Assembly (NCBI GenBank): GCA_017461725.1
Contig: JAFTXG010000028.1
Span: 233,079-297,078, forward strand
Reading direction: 5' to 3'
From: Lachnospiraceae bacterium
GTDB taxonomy: Bacteria > Bacillota > Clostridia > Lachnospirales > Lachnospiraceae
DNA length: 64,000 bases
The translations under genes were made by a program, and so were the position numbers. Below are positions 42,970 through 52,145 of the stretch, piece after piece (the first letter of the stretch is position 1; each line of letters begins with the position of its first letter). The notes below the pieces were generated by a model. It had not been told where the DNA came from and did no database searches. It was given only the letters and a program-made list of their open reading frames with translations.

Positions 42970-43437
42970 TCACTGCTTCCTCTTCCCGGTAAACGCCTCC
43001 ACATCGATCCGCACCACGGCCACCGATCGGGTCTGCGCATCCTCAAACGCAAAGTCCTTGCCGGTCTGATGGCGCATCAGCACGGAAAGTCCATGCTTCT
43101 TTTCCTCAATATCCTCCACGATAACTGTGTTCCCGTTTCCAATCACACTGGCAAAGCGGTATCCATACTCGCAGGCAATATCGCCCTCCACCAGCTGGTG
43201 TTCGCAGTCCATCTCTACGCAGACTGACGGATTCGCCGCGATGGCGGACAATTTCCGACCCTCTTTTGCACAGTGAAAATAAAGTTTCAGCTGTTCATCC
43301 ACAAATTCGTACCCGAAATTCAGCGGCACAATGTAGACGCCCTGCTCGTCAATCATGCCGATGCGGCAGACCTTGCAGGATTCAATGATGTTTTTCAATT
43401 CCGTAATATCAGTTACTTGCCGGTCTTTACGTCGCAT
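42970..43437 (-). CDS. Pyridoxamine 5'-phosphate oxidase-like (NimA-type) flavoprotein
   Basis: 155 residues of the split-barrel FMN-binding family, starting MRRKDRQVTDITELKNIIES and continuing VCRIGMIDEQGVYIVPLNFGYEF, the pattern of NimA-type 5-nitroimidazole reductases and related pyridoxamine oxidase-like proteins. A later C.E.Y.YRFASVIGNGN region fits. The substrate is unknown; drug resistance cannot be inferred. Start ATG 43437 with AAGGGG. Lies just before polC. Confidence 0.85.
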   Translation of the reverse strand: MRRKDRQVTDITELKNIIESCKVCRIGMIDEQGVYIVPLNFGYEFVDEQLKLYFHCAKEGRKLSAIAANPSVCVEMDCEHQLVEGDIACEYGYRFASVIGNGNTVIVEDIEEKKHGLSVLMRHQTGKDFAFEDAQTRSVAVVRIDVEAFTGKRKQ

Positions 43438-43441
43438 GATT

Positions 43442-43693
43442 TTACCCCTTCAACCCTCTGGCCTGACGGTCCATATCCTCGACCACAATATCGTAGATCT
43501 CGCCCAGCGTCGCACAGTACTCCAGCACCTTCCAGGGCTCGTTGGTATGGAAATGAATCTTGATCAGTTCCTCATCACCCACTGCCAGCAGACAGTCCCC
43601 GGCAAAGTTCTCCGTAAAATATTCAGAGATCACATCCTCATCCAGATCCTCTCCCTCGATCAATAACTGCGTATCATAACGAAATTCCAACAT
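43442..43693 (-). CDS. Free-standing FakA-type middle domain (83 aa)
   Basis: 83 residues resembling only the central domain of fatty acid kinase FakA (YloV/DAK2-related): GDCLLAVGDEELIKIHFHTN then PWKVLEYCATLGEIYDIVVE, where full proteins carry a zinc-site His (HFHTN) and the junction to the C-terminal domain. It lacks the N-terminal kinase domain and the C-terminal DegV-like domain. It has its own strong ribosome site (AAGGAG, ATG 43693), so it is not obviously a pseudogene. It lies 4 bases upstream of the PNPOx-like gene, in the polC operon. Confidence 0.75.
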   Translation of the reverse strand: MLEFRYDTQLLIEGEDLDEDVISEYFTENFAGDCLLAVGDEELIKIHFHTNEPWKVLEYCATLGEIYDIVVEDMDRQARGLKG

Positions 43694-43803
43694 AATTTTT
43701 CTCCTTTCTCATCGACTCACATTGCTTTCGATAATGATTTCTCACCAGTACACAACTCCAGCTTGTCAACACGCCATTCACTCAGCTGACTCGCAGCCAC
43801 TCG

Positions 43804-44520
43804 CTATCCAACCAGCGCCCACACCACGGCGATCACCAGCGCCGGAAGCATGTTCGCCACCTTGATCTTTCTCTCCCAGATCAGATTGACACCCACGCAG
43901 AAGATCAGCATAGAGCCGACCATGGACAGATTGTGAAGAGCACCTTCCGTCATCAACGGCTCAATGATCCTCGCCAGAATCGTCACGCTCCCCTGCAATA
44001 TCCCCACGGGAATCGCGGAGAAGATACAGCCCTTGCCCATGGATGCGGTCATGACCATGACCAGCACCAGATCCAGCGCCGATTTCGCCACAAGAATGGA
44101 ATAATCGCCGAGAATACCGTCGTTGATGGCACCCACGATGGCCATGGCTCCGATGCAGACAGTCAGCGATGTGGTCACAAAGCCGCCCACGAAGGATTTG
44201 TCCGACCCATTTCCGGTCTTTTGCTTCAGCCACTGTCCGAATTTCTCCAGCTTGTCATCCAGATTGAGCAGTTCACCGAGCACGGTACCCACCGTCATGC
44301 TGACGATAACCATCATGGAACCGCCGCCGGTCAGCGCGCCATCGCTGATCGTCAGCATTTTCTCCATGGTGCCGCTGATCCCGATGAACATGGTACAGAC
44401 ACCCAGCGCCTTGATCAGCGTGTCCTGAAACCGGTCAGTCAGCAGCTTGCCAAACACTAAGCCGCCCAGACCTCCGATGATGATTGCTGCCACATTGATG
44501 ATCGTTCCTAATCCTGCCAT
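43804..44520 (-). CDS. DUF554 membrane protein
   Basis: 238 residues, about 6-7 helices, with glycine-rich family signatures (IINVAAIIIGGLGGLVFGK, GVCTMFIGISGTM, FVGGFVTTSLTVCIGAMAIVG). DUF554 proteins are predicted transporters of unknown substrate. Start ATG 44520 after GGGGAGAGG. Monocistronic. Confidence 0.85.
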   Translation of the reverse strand: MAGLGTIINVAAIIIGGLGGLVFGKLLTDRFQDTLIKALGVCTMFIGISGTMEKMLTISDGALTGGGSMMVIVSMTVGTVLGELLNLDDKLEKFGQWLKQKTGNGSDKSFVGGFVTTSLTVCIGAMAIVGAINDGILGDYSILVAKSALDLVLVMVMTASMGKGCIFSAIPVGILQGSVTILARIIEPLMTEGALHNLSMVGSMLIFCVGVNLIWERKIKVANMLPALVIAVVWALVG

Positions 44521-44622
44521 TCGTTTGTCCTCTCCCCGATGTCATCTTTTGAAATCCCAACACGCATCTATTCCATACGACTCAATACAGATTCTGCTGT
44601 TTCCAATCCTCAATCAACCGTA

Positions 44623-45129
44623 TCACAGCGACCTCTGCAGCACCAGCACCGTATAATTCTCCGTGCTGTACTGCTTTCCGGTATAGTCAAATCCGTTTCT
44701 CTCCCAAAACCGTCGCCCTTCTGCGTTCTCCTCAATGCAGCCCAGCCGTATCTGGTCAAAACCTCTGCCCTTCAGATAGGCACACAGCTCCGCGATAAAT
44801 CCACGCCCGATGCCGTTCCCCTGCAACGCACCGTCCACCATAAACCAGCCGACAAATGCGGTCTGTGGATTCGGGTAGCCGGTGATCAGATCCAAAATTG
44901 CAATCAGGTGACCATCCTGATAGATACCGGCAAAGTACTTATCGTCCAACGTTTTCCCCGGAGGGAGAGCAATCAGCTCGCCCTTCAGCGTCTCCGGGTC
45001 AGGTTCGCATTTCAGGTAGCTGTAGTAGCGTGGGTTGCTCACACAGAGCTGGTAAAGGTCGGGGATGTCGGCCTCGGTGAGCAGACGCACGATGTAGTGA
45101 GCAGATACTCGTTCAATATCAAGTCTCAT
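44623..45129 (-). CDS. GNAT family N-acetyltransferase
   Basis: 168 residues. Acetyl-CoA pyrophosphate-binding motif Q-G-N-G-I-G-R-G follows VDGAL (near residue 100), and a C-terminal WERNGF motif completes the fold. Acceptor substrate unknown. Start ATG 45129; AAGGGAG lies 11 bases upstream. Confidence 0.9.
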   Translation of the reverse strand: MRLDIERVSAHYIVRLLTEADIPDLYQLCVSNPRYYSYLKCEPDPETLKGELIALPPGKTLDDKYFAGIYQDGHLIAILDLITGYPNPQTAFVGWFMVDGALQGNGIGRGFIAELCAYLKGRGFDQIRLGCIEENAEGRRFWERNGFDYTGKQYSTENYTVLVLQRSL

Positions 45130-45192
45130 ACTAAATATTTCTCCCTTCTCGGAAATGGTTCTTGAAAAATAACCATTTTGATAAATTGGGAT

Positions 45193-45519
45193 TTACCAGC
45201 GTTTCATATTCTTATCAAATTTTCCCGAATACGCTTGTTTCAATTCATGAGCAGTAATTCCATAGCAAAGCATTACATCATTGTAGTACATAAGGACATC
45301 TGCCATTTCCTCGATAAGATCTTTTCTCAATTCTTCATCGGTAGAGGCTTTCTCCCCACCATGTTTCTTGACAATATCAATGACCTCGCCTATTTCACCA
45401 ATCATCCAGAGTAATTGATTTTTCCCTATTTCTGGGTTGAGCCCTCCCCATTTATCTTTATATTTATTTTGAAGTTGTTTTTGCATTTCCTGCATCTCGT
45501 TTATGCTAAAATCAGCCAT
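45193..45519 (-). CDS. MazG-like nucleotide pyrophosphohydrolase
   Basis: 108 residues of the all-alpha NTP pyrophosphatase superfamily. The metal-binding Glu/Asp pattern is present: EIGEVIDIVKKH, then DLIEEMADVLMYYND. It likely hydrolyses noncanonical or excess NTPs. Start ATG 45519 with GGAGG; an ATG at 45543 lies too far upstream. The gene is more A+T-rich than its neighbours, a possible sign of transfer. Confidence 0.85.
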   Translation of the reverse strand: MADFSINEMQEMQKQLQNKYKDKWGGLNPEIGKNQLLWMIGEIGEVIDIVKKHGGEKASTDEELRKDLIEEMADVLMYYNDVMLCYGITAHELKQAYSGKFDKNMKRW

Positions 45520-45574
45520 CTTGTATTCCTCCATCAAATTCAACTTTGCCTAAATTATGTCTTTTCCTTATTCT

Positions 45575-46633
45575 TTACTTACCCCAATTCTCCAACTCTT
45601 CCCTCAGCGCACCCAGCAATTCGCTCTCCGGCATCTTGCGGATGATCTCGCCGTGCTTGATCAGGAGCCCCTCTCCGATGCCGCCTGCGATACCCAGATC
45701 AGCTTCCTTCGCCTCGCCGGGGCCGTTTACCACGCAGCCCATCACCGCCAGCTTGATGTCCAGATCCGGGAATCCCGCTGCCATGGTCTCCACCTGATTT
45801 GCCAGCCCGATCAGATCGATCTGGGTTCTGCCGCAGGTCGGGCAGGAAACCACCTCGATACCGCCTCTGCGAAGTCCCAGCGTCTTTAAGATGCGCTTCG
45901 CGGACTTCACTTCCTCCACCGGATCTCCGGTCAAGGACACACGGATGGTGTCACCGATGCCCTGAGAGAGAATGATCCCTAAGCCCACTGCGGACTTGAT
46001 ATTGCCGGACCAGAGGGTTCCGGCCTCGGTGATCCCCACATGGAGGGGATACTCGGTGCGGGTTGCGATCAGCTCGTGAGCCTTCGCGCACATCATGACA
46101 TCGGAGGATTTGATACTGATGACCAGGTTATCATAGCCCAGATCCTCGATGATCCTCACCTGATTCAGGGCGCTCTCCACCAGTCCTGCTGCCGTCACGC
46201 CGCCGTCACGGGCAACGATCTCCTTCTCCAGAGAGCCGCTGTTGACGCCGACGCGGATAGGGATATTTCTCTCCTTCGCCACGTCAACCACAGCCTTCAC
46301 ACGGTCAATGCTTCCGATATTGCCGGGGTTGATGCGGATCTTGTCCGCCCCGTTCTCCATGGCCGCGATGGCCATCTTGTAATTGAAATGAATATCTGCC
46401 ACCACCGGAATGTGCACCGCCTGCTTGATCTTTCCCAGACTGATGGCCGCCTCCTCGGTGGGCACGGTACAGCGGATGATCTCGCAGCCCGCCTCCTCGA
46501 GACGCAGGATCTGCGCGATGGTACCTTCTGTATCCTCTGTTTTTGTATTCGTCATAGACTGGATGGCGATGGGGTTGTTTCCTCCAATCACCACATTTCC
46601 GATCCGAACTTCCTTGGTTTTCATACGAGCCAT
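45575..46633 (-). CDS. ispG: 4-hydroxy-3-methylbut-2-enyl-diphosphate synthase (IspG/GcpE)
   Basis: 352 residues. Converts methylerythritol cyclodiphosphate to HMBPP in the MEP isoprenoid pathway with a 4Fe-4S cluster. N-terminal TIM-barrel motifs (IAIQSMTNTKT, RINPGNIG) and the cluster region CPTCGRTQ with the third Cys in CVVNGPGEAKEAD are intact. Start ATG 46633 after AGGAGG; the longer N-terminus is rejected. No other MEP genes are nearby. Confidence 0.96.
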   Translation of the reverse strand: MARMKTKEVRIGNVVIGGNNPIAIQSMTNTKTEDTEGTIAQILRLEEAGCEIIRCTVPTEEAAISLGKIKQAVHIPVVADIHFNYKMAIAAMENGADKIRINPGNIGSIDRVKAVVDVAKERNIPIRVGVNSGSLEKEIVARDGGVTAAGLVESALNQVRIIEDLGYDNLVISIKSSDVMMCAKAHELIATRTEYPLHVGITEAGTLWSGNIKSAVGLGIILSQGIGDTIRVSLTGDPVEEVKSAKRILKTLGLRRGGIEVVSCPTCGRTQIDLIGLANQVETMAAGFPDLDIKLAVMGCVVNGPGEAKEADLGIAGGIGEGLLIKHGEIIRKMPESELLGALREELENWGK

Positions 46634-46737
46634 GATTAATTCCTCCTGTTCATAATACAATTTTCTCAGCCGATTCACTTTCCTGCGCCTCACGAACCTT
46701 TATTTCACCGCATCAAATAAATTTACCACAGTGCGTT

Positions 46738-47355
46738 TCATCCCAACGCTATAATCCCGGCACAATGCGAAATCTTCTCAAACATCACTTCGCCCGACAG
46801 TTTCTCTTTCAGTTCATTATACACAAAATAGATTTCCTCATCGTCCCATTCCTCACCGCTGTCCGCTCTGCATGCCTCTAACTCCGTTCTCGTCTCAAAA
46901 GCCACATCGCCCACATAAATCTTTCCGTTCGGCTTCAGCAAAAATAACAGAGTGTTCAAAAAGCCTACCTTAGCATCATCATCCAGATGATGAAGTGAAT
47001 AGGTTGCAATGATTGCATCATACTTCTGCTGTCTCAATTCCTCAGGCAGTCCCTGAGCGAAATCACCCTGAACCAGCACTGCCTGCGGCATTTTCTCCCG
47101 TGCCAGTTCAATCATTCTTGCCGAAAAATCCAATCCCCAAATCCGGCAACCCTGATCGTAAAGCTTTGCGGTCAATGTTCCTGTTCCAAATCCGATATCT
47201 AAAACATCCTGACTCCCTTTCTCTAATACCTGCTGGTAAATCCGATTCAGCACCTGCTTATATCCTGCAAACGGATATATATTCGCCTCATCGGACAATC
47301 CCACACTGACATCATAACCGTCAGCCCATAAATCAAAGCCCTTATTATTCATCAT
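46738..47355 (-). CDS. SAM-dependent class I methyltransferase
   Basis: 205 residues. Motif I is VLDIGFGTGTLT, followed by the acidic strand WGLDFS, motif YDAIIATYSLHHL, and a post-motif region LKPNGKIYVGD. N-terminal FDLWADGYD is typical of small-molecule methyltransferases. Substrate unknown. A+T-richer than the flanking genes. Start ATG 47355 (or 47352), GGGAG upstream. Confidence 0.88.
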   Translation of the reverse strand: MMNNKGFDLWADGYDVSVGLSDEANIYPFAGYKQVLNRIYQQVLEKGSQDVLDIGFGTGTLTAKLYDQGCRIWGLDFSARMIELAREKMPQAVLVQGDFAQGLPEELRQQKYDAIIATYSLHHLDDDAKVGFLNTLLFLLKPNGKIYVGDVAFETRTELEACRADSGEEWDDEEIYFVYNELKEKLSGEVMFEKISHCAGIIALG

Positions 47356-47379
47356 AATACTTGTTTGCTCCCAGTTTCA

Positions 47380-47781
47380 CTATCCTTTGATGACACTGCC
47401 CAGTCCACAGCAGACGCGAATCACCGTCTCTGCCTTCTGCGCCAGCACACAACAGATGCGCCCGGTTACCTCACGGTACTCCCGCTCAAACGGATCCATG
47501 GGCACGATACCGTACCCGATCTCATCGGTGACCAGAATCAACTCCGGATTCGTTTCCAGCCAGAAAAGGATCTCTGTCTGAATTTCATCCTGGGTGCGTC
47601 CGTTTTGCAGTGCGCTGCGAATGTACAGATGCAGATGGTTGACTGCCACCGTACCGCCTGTAAGCACAGAATGACTCTCCGCAATGTCTTCTCCATTCAT
47701 TATATGGAATTCAGAAACCCCCATCTGTTCCGTCAAATATGCTGTTTTTCCCTGGCATGTGCCGCCAATGATCAACTTCAT
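47380..47781 (-). CDS. CobU-like P-loop protein (short)
   Basis: 133 residues beginning MKLIIGGTCQGKTAYL, a Walker A of the adenosylcobinamide kinase type, with a later LVTDEIGYGIVPMDPFER that resembles CobU's E-G-IVP region. It is a truncated-length paralogue of the 200-residue CobU at 48594-49196 and lacks its RHR motif. Last gene of the cobalamin cluster; it may act on the same intermediate or be regulatory. Start ATG 47781 with GGAG. Confidence 0.72.
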   Translation of the reverse strand: MKLIIGGTCQGKTAYLTEQMGVSEFHIMNGEDIAESHSVLTGGTVAVNHLHLYIRSALQNGRTQDEIQTEILFWLETNPELILVTDEIGYGIVPMDPFEREYREVTGRICCVLAQKAETVIRVCCGLGSVIKG

Positions 47782-47854
47782 CTCTATTCACTCCGCCATT
47801 TACTTCATTTATTTCCAGATAATATCATCAATCTCTCTGGCTGACAAAGCACAA

Positions 47855-48610
47855 TCACCTTATCACCGTCGCCGCCGCTGCCGCCACCGCGATCGCCAGC
47901 TCACAGAGCTGCAGGAAATATCCCGCCAGATCTCCGGTCACTCCGCCGAACTCCCGGTAGGACATCACCCGGTAATAGCCAAACACAGAAAACGCTCCGA
48001 CTACCGCCAAACCTCCGGCCAGAGGGCTCATGATGATCATGGCCGCCGAGGCCAGCACCGCATACACGACCAGCGCGATAAACACTCGGCGTTTCTCGGC
48101 GCTCAGGCGGAAATCAGCCGCCATTCCGGTATCCTTCGCCCCCTTAAAGGCTACCACCGACATGCCGGACAGGGCTCTGGACAATACAAAACCGATGGCA
48201 ACGATCCACAGATAACCGCTGGACACCTGACTGTACAGGCCCAACATGGCTACCAGATAAATGCCGCCGTATATGATCGCGAAAGCTCCCGTGTGAGGGT
48301 CCTTCAATATTTCCAATTTTCGCTCAAAAGACTGGTAGGAACGTCTGGCATCAATCGTATCCAGAAATCCGTCCATATGAATGCCTCCGGTCAGCAAAAG
48401 CGGGATCAGCACCCGGCCAGCCGCACTCATCAGACCGTTGATCCCCGTCCTCTGCACCAGCAGATTCCACAGGATCATCCCGCCGCCGACAGCCACGCCG
48501 ATCAGCGGAAAGAATGCCATCACATATTTCATCTTGTCTTTATCCCAGTCAGCCCTCGGCATGGGGATCCGGGAATACATGGAAAACGCCAGCTTAAATG
48601 AATTGAACAT
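47855..48610 (-). CDS. cobS: Adenosylcobinamide-GDP ribazoletransferase (CobS)
   Basis: 251 residues, integral membrane, joins adenosylcobinamide-GDP to alpha-ribazole (or its phosphate). Signatures: FSMYSRIPMP near the N-terminus and the catalytic GGIHMDGFLDTID. Helices fill the C-terminal half. It overlaps the cobU end by 17 bases. Start ATG 48610 with AAAGGAG. Confidence 0.95.
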   Translation of the reverse strand: MFNSFKLAFSMYSRIPMPRADWDKDKMKYVMAFFPLIGVAVGGGMILWNLLVQRTGINGLMSAAGRVLIPLLLTGGIHMDGFLDTIDARRSYQSFERKLEILKDPHTGAFAIIYGGIYLVAMLGLYSQVSSGYLWIVAIGFVLSRALSGMSVVAFKGAKDTGMAADFRLSAEKRRVFIALVVYAVLASAAMIIMSPLAGGLAVVGAFSVFGYYRVMSYREFGGVTGDLAGYFLQLCELAIAVAAAAATVIR

Positions 48611-49196
48611 ACTCTGCTCCTTTACTGATCACCGGGATGGAATAGACCACCTCGACCACCACATCTGCCATGGCAGCCAGTTTTTGATTGATTCCGCCCA
48701 GCACAGCCAAATATTCTTTCGTAAATTCATCATACTCAATACCGTCGGAAAATACCTCGTTGGTCACAATGATCAGATGCTCCAACTGTTCAGCCAATGC
48801 CCGCACTCCGTCACCAATCGCCTCAACCGTTTCCTTTCCGGCACCTTCCGGCAGGTACATCTCGTTTGCGACCAGGTTTGACATGCACTCAAGCAGAGCG
48901 ATACCCTTCGCCGGTACAGATATACTCTGCCTCCCCGCACAAGTCTCTCCCCCCGCATCCGCAGTCAATCTCCACTCCGGCAACATCACACCCGCCAGAT
49001 CCACATACCGCTCCACCGTGGTAAATCCTTTATCCCGACGCATGTTTCGGTGGCGATCAATCCGTCGATAACTCTCCTCATCGTAGGGCTTCATGGTCGC
49101 GATATAGTATCGCTCAGTACCGCCAAAGGTCGTCACCAGTTTCTCCGCATATTCAGATTTTCCGCTGGCACTTCCGCCGGTCACAAGAAAAATCAT
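48594..49196 (-). CDS. cobU: Adenosylcobinamide kinase / GTP:adenosylcobinamide-phosphate guanylyltransferase (CobU)
   Basis: 200 residues. Walker A GGSASGKS near residue 7, the guanylyl-acceptor region RIDRHRNMR, and VTNEVFSDGI in the family place. There is an inserted stretch (about 72-95, including AGGETCAGRQSISV) in this copy. It is the second gene of cobT-cobU-cobS and shares its end with cobS. Confidence 0.93.
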   Translation of the reverse strand: MIFLVTGGSASGKSEYAEKLVTTFGGTERYYIATMKPYDEESYRRIDRHRNMRRDKGFTTVERYVDLAGVMLPEWRLTADAGGETCAGRQSISVPAKGIALLECMSNLVANEMYLPEGAGKETVEAIGDGVRALAEQLEHLIIVTNEVFSDGIEYDEFTKEYLAVLGGINQKLAAMADVVVEVVYSIPVISKGAEYVQFI

Positions 49197-49229
49197 CTTT
49201 CTGCTCTCCCGTCTTATCGCTTAACATCA

Positions 49230-50414
49230 TCACATCTGCGGTGTGTACGCTTCCATATCAATATCATCAAAGGTACCCATCTGGTTAAATACCTTTACAC
49301 CCATCTCGAACACAGGGATCGCCGCAATGGCTCCGCTGCCCTCACCAAGGCTCATGCAGGCATCCAGAATCGCCGGCACACGGATGGCCTCCAGAAGCAT
49401 CCTTCCGGCGGGCTCCTTGGAGGTGTGGGTGGTAATCACATAATCCCGGACGGTCGGACAGATCCGGATGGCTGTCAGAGCCGCCACACTGGAGATCAGT
49501 CCATCCACCATCACGGGAATACGGCAGAGTGCTCCGCCGATGAACAATCCCACCATACCGGCAATGTCCAGCCCGCCAACTTTGGCCAGCACATCGATGG
49601 CATCCTCCGGATCGGGCTGATTTACAGCGATGGCGCGCTTGATCGCATTTATCTTTCGCTCCATGCCCGCGCTGGAGAGACCGGAACCCTTTCCGGTCAC
49701 CAGCTCCACCGGCCGCTCCAACAATACTGCTGTCATCGCACTGCTGGTGGTAGTATTTCCAATGCCCATCTCACCGGTGGCAATCAGGTCATAGCCCTGG
49801 CGGCAGAGCCGCTGTGCAATATCCACACCGACCATAATCGCTACCTCTGCCTGCTCACGGCTCATGGCCGGGCCGACGGCAATATTGCCGGTGCCTCGCA
49901 TAATGCAGCAATTCAACAGTTTTCTCGGTTCCAATGTTTCCCCACTAACCGCTCCATCGTTTTCTTTCACGATCGCTTGATCAACTACTACGGTCACCTG
50001 TTCATCTATCCGTTTTCCAACTGCTTCACCGTCTCCAACCACATCGTACTCCTCACAGATGGGCGCAAGAATACCGATATCCACTGGAAACAGGTCCACC
50101 CCGGCACAGTCACACATGACCGTGGTGGCAGTCTGTCCGTTGGCAAACTGGTTGGCGATGATTGCAGTCACCTCCGCGGTGCTCTGGGCAACCCCCTCCG
50201 CCAGCACGCCATTGTCGGCACACATGGCAACCAACGCTTTTTTATCCATTTTCACTCTGCTGCCGCGGCTCATCCCCGCCATGCGGATGACCGTTTCCTC
50301 CAGTCGACCAAGGCTTTTCAGCGGTTTTGCGATAGCATCCCAGCGCTTTTCTGCCTGGGCCATGGCTGCTCTGTCAACCGGCTCTATTTGCTGTAAAACT
50401 TCCTCAAGTGTCAT
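49230..50414 (-). CDS. cobT: Nicotinate-nucleotide-dimethylbenzimidazole phosphoribosyltransferase (CobT)
   Basis: 394 residues; makes alpha-ribazole phosphate (the lower ligand precursor). Motifs: KPLKSLGRLEE, ADNGV(L)AEGV, GEMGIGNTTTSSA and LGEGSGA(I)AA with the catalytic Glu region. An insert of about 35 residues (VVDQAIVKENDGAVSGETL) makes it longer than the usual 350. Start ATG 50414, 9 bases after GGAGG. It heads the cobT-cobU-cobS-CobU-like group; no cobalamin riboswitch is seen upstream. Confidence 0.94.
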   Translation of the reverse strand: MTLEEVLQQIEPVDRAAMAQAEKRWDAIAKPLKSLGRLEETVIRMAGMSRGSRVKMDKKALVAMCADNGVLAEGVAQSTAEVTAIIANQFANGQTATTVMCDCAGVDLFPVDIGILAPICEEYDVVGDGEAVGKRIDEQVTVVVDQAIVKENDGAVSGETLEPRKLLNCCIMRGTGNIAVGPAMSREQAEVAIMVGVDIAQRLCRQGYDLIATGEMGIGNTTTSSAMTAVLLERPVELVTGKGSGLSSAGMERKINAIKRAIAVNQPDPEDAIDVLAKVGGLDIAGMVGLFIGGALCRIPVMVDGLISSVAALTAIRICPTVRDYVITTHTSKEPAGRMLLEAIRVPAILDACMSLGEGSGAIAAIPVFEMGVKVFNQMGTFDDIDMEAYTPQM

Positions 50415-50471
50415 TCTGTACATCCTCCAGGTATAACCTTCCTGCCATTTTCCATCAATTAACTGCTCTGC

Positions 50472-50774
50472 TCACACCGGCGGAGTCCACCGCTCCACGA
50501 TCTCATCCTCCTGCACCGGCGGCTGCCCGATCCAGGAAAACGCCTCGTCCATATCCAATGTCACCCTCTCCCCCTCCACGAAACAGGGGATGCCGATACC
50601 GCCCCGCTCCTTGCAGTGATCAAAGGCCTCGCTGTGGTCGCGGAGTGCCAGAAACTCCCGGAGAGCCAGTGTATTTTCTGTAATCTCAATATATTCCAAC
50701 GCCAATCCACGGGATTTCATCACATGTTTTAAATTGCGGCAGTCAATGCAGATATCCGCACCGTAAATTTTCAT
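50472..50774 (-). CDS. Glutaredoxin-like protein
   Basis: 100 residues with a thioredoxin-like start: MKIYGADICIDCRNLKHVM, where CxxC (CIDC) takes the place of the glutaredoxin CPYC active site, and a later GIPCFVEGE (cis-Pro region). Probably a small redox protein with unknown partner. Start ATG 50774 with GAGGTG. Precedes cobT by 57 bases. Confidence 0.8.
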   Translation of the reverse strand: MKIYGADICIDCRNLKHVMKSRGLALEYIEITENTLALREFLALRDHSEAFDHCKERGGIGIPCFVEGERVTLDMDEAFSWIGQPPVQEDEIVERWTPPV

Positions 50775-50946
50775 AACGCACCTCTTCATTCCCGACAAGT
50801 CCAGGATTCGGGGTTATTCCTTCTAACAATCCCCATCCCCACTGAACATTCTTATGTCCTATCCCTGTACACAAGGTACAGATAGCGTAATTATACCAAA
50901 CTCCATCCCAAAATACAATAATGTTCTTTATACTCCGTCGGAACCC

Positions 50947-50976
50947 AAAAAGCGGCGCAGCTTTCGCTGCACCGCC
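50947..50976 (-). terminator. Terminator of the aldolase gene
   Basis: A strong GCGGTGCAGC-GAAA-GCTGCGCCGC hairpin (50952-50975) with TTTTT on the minus strand after it. Confidence 0.88.
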
Positions 50977-51008
50977 CCTGCGTACATATTTGATTTACTC
51001 GCTTATTC

Positions 51009-51944
51009 TCAAGCCTTTCCTGCGGAACCGAGAACGTTAACGATCTTATGTCTAACGATATCCTTAACGTTTGCACGTGCGGGAGACAGGTACTGACGAG
51101 GATCGAAGTGATCGGGATGCTCCATCATGTGCTGACGGATACCAGCGGTCAGACCAAGTCTCAGGTCGGAGTCGATGTTGATCTTACAAACAGCCATGGA
51201 CGCTGCCTTTCTCAGCTGCTCCTCGGGAACACCGATCGCATCCTTCAGTGCACCGCCGTTAGCGTTGATGATCTTTACATACTCCTGGGGAACACTGGAT
51301 GCACCGTGAAGTACGATGGGGAACTCAGGCAGTCTCTTCTCAATGTCCTCAAGGATATCGAAGCGAAGCTGAGGATCGGTGCCGGGCTTGAACTTGTAAG
51401 CGCCGTGGCTGGTACCGATAGCGATAGCCAGAGAGTCAACGCCGGTGCGCTCTACGAACTCCTGAACCTCGCTGGGTCTGGTGTAAGAAGCGTCTGCCGC
51501 GTCAACCTTTACATCATCCTCGATACCTGCAAGGGTACCAAGCTCACCCTCTACTACACAGCCGTGGTCATGAGCGTACTCAACAACCTTGCGGGTCAGA
51601 GCGATGTTATCCTCGAAGCTGTGGGAGGAACCGTCGATCATAACGGAGGTGAATCCACCGTCGATACAGGACTTACAGATCTCGAAATCTGCGCCGTGGT
51701 CCAGATGCAGAGCGATCGGAATATCGGTATCGATCAGAGCAGCCTCAACCAGCTTAACCAGATAAGCGTGCTTAGCATACTTTCTAGCGCCTGCGGAAAC
51801 CTGCAGGATGATGGGGGATTTCTCCTCATTAGCAGCCTCGGTAATAGCCTGGATCAGCTCCATGTTATTTACGTTGAATGCGCCGATTGCGTAATTCTCA
51901 GCGTAGGCCTTTTTGAACATTTCAGTACTTGTTACTAATGGCAT
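51009..51944 (-). CDS. fba: Class II fructose-bisphosphate aldolase
   Basis: 311 residues, glycolytic zinc enzyme. Zinc ligand regions: LHLDHGAD (about 82), EGELG and GTSHGAY, LHGASSVP. The HGCVVEGELG stretch fits the class II Glu. Start ATG 51944 after AAAGGACGG. Its codon use is that of a highly expressed gene. Monocistronic with a strong promoter and terminator. Confidence 0.97.
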   Translation of the reverse strand: MPLVTSTEMFKKAYAENYAIGAFNVNNMELIQAITEAANEEKSPIILQVSAGARKYAKHAYLVKLVEAALIDTDIPIALHLDHGADFEICKSCIDGGFTSVMIDGSSHSFEDNIALTRKVVEYAHDHGCVVEGELGTLAGIEDDVKVDAADASYTRPSEVQEFVERTGVDSLAIAIGTSHGAYKFKPGTDPQLRFDILEDIEKRLPEFPIVLHGASSVPQEYVKIINANGGALKDAIGVPEEQLRKAASMAVCKINIDSDLRLGLTAGIRQHMMEHPDHFDPRQYLSPARANVKDIVRHKIVNVLGSAGKA

Positions 51945-51997
51945 AATTAATTACCGTCCTTTCAGTATATGTTGTATAGCCATAATAGCCTGCATAC

Positions 51998-52026
51998 ATT
52001 ATAGTTCATTCAACGAAAAATAACAA
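51998..52026 (-). promoter_or_regulatory. Promoter of fba
   Basis: Minus-strand TTGTTA (52021-52026), a 17-base spacer, TATAAT (51998-52003). The region 52027-52145 is A+T-rich with no recognisable gene. Confidence 0.7.
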
Positions 52027-52145
52027 CTGCTTTTTCGCATTTTCTTCCTTTTTTTGTTATTTTTCTGACACATTTTTGTTTATATAAACATACATTAAAC
52101 ATAACAGCAAGGTTTTCTGCGCTTCCCAGCGCACACCGGAGCCCC

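Noticed and set aside
50775..51008. Cobalamin riboswitch upstream of the cobalamin genes.
   Set aside because: No B12-box-like sequence was seen; the space contains the aldolase terminator and unstructured bases.
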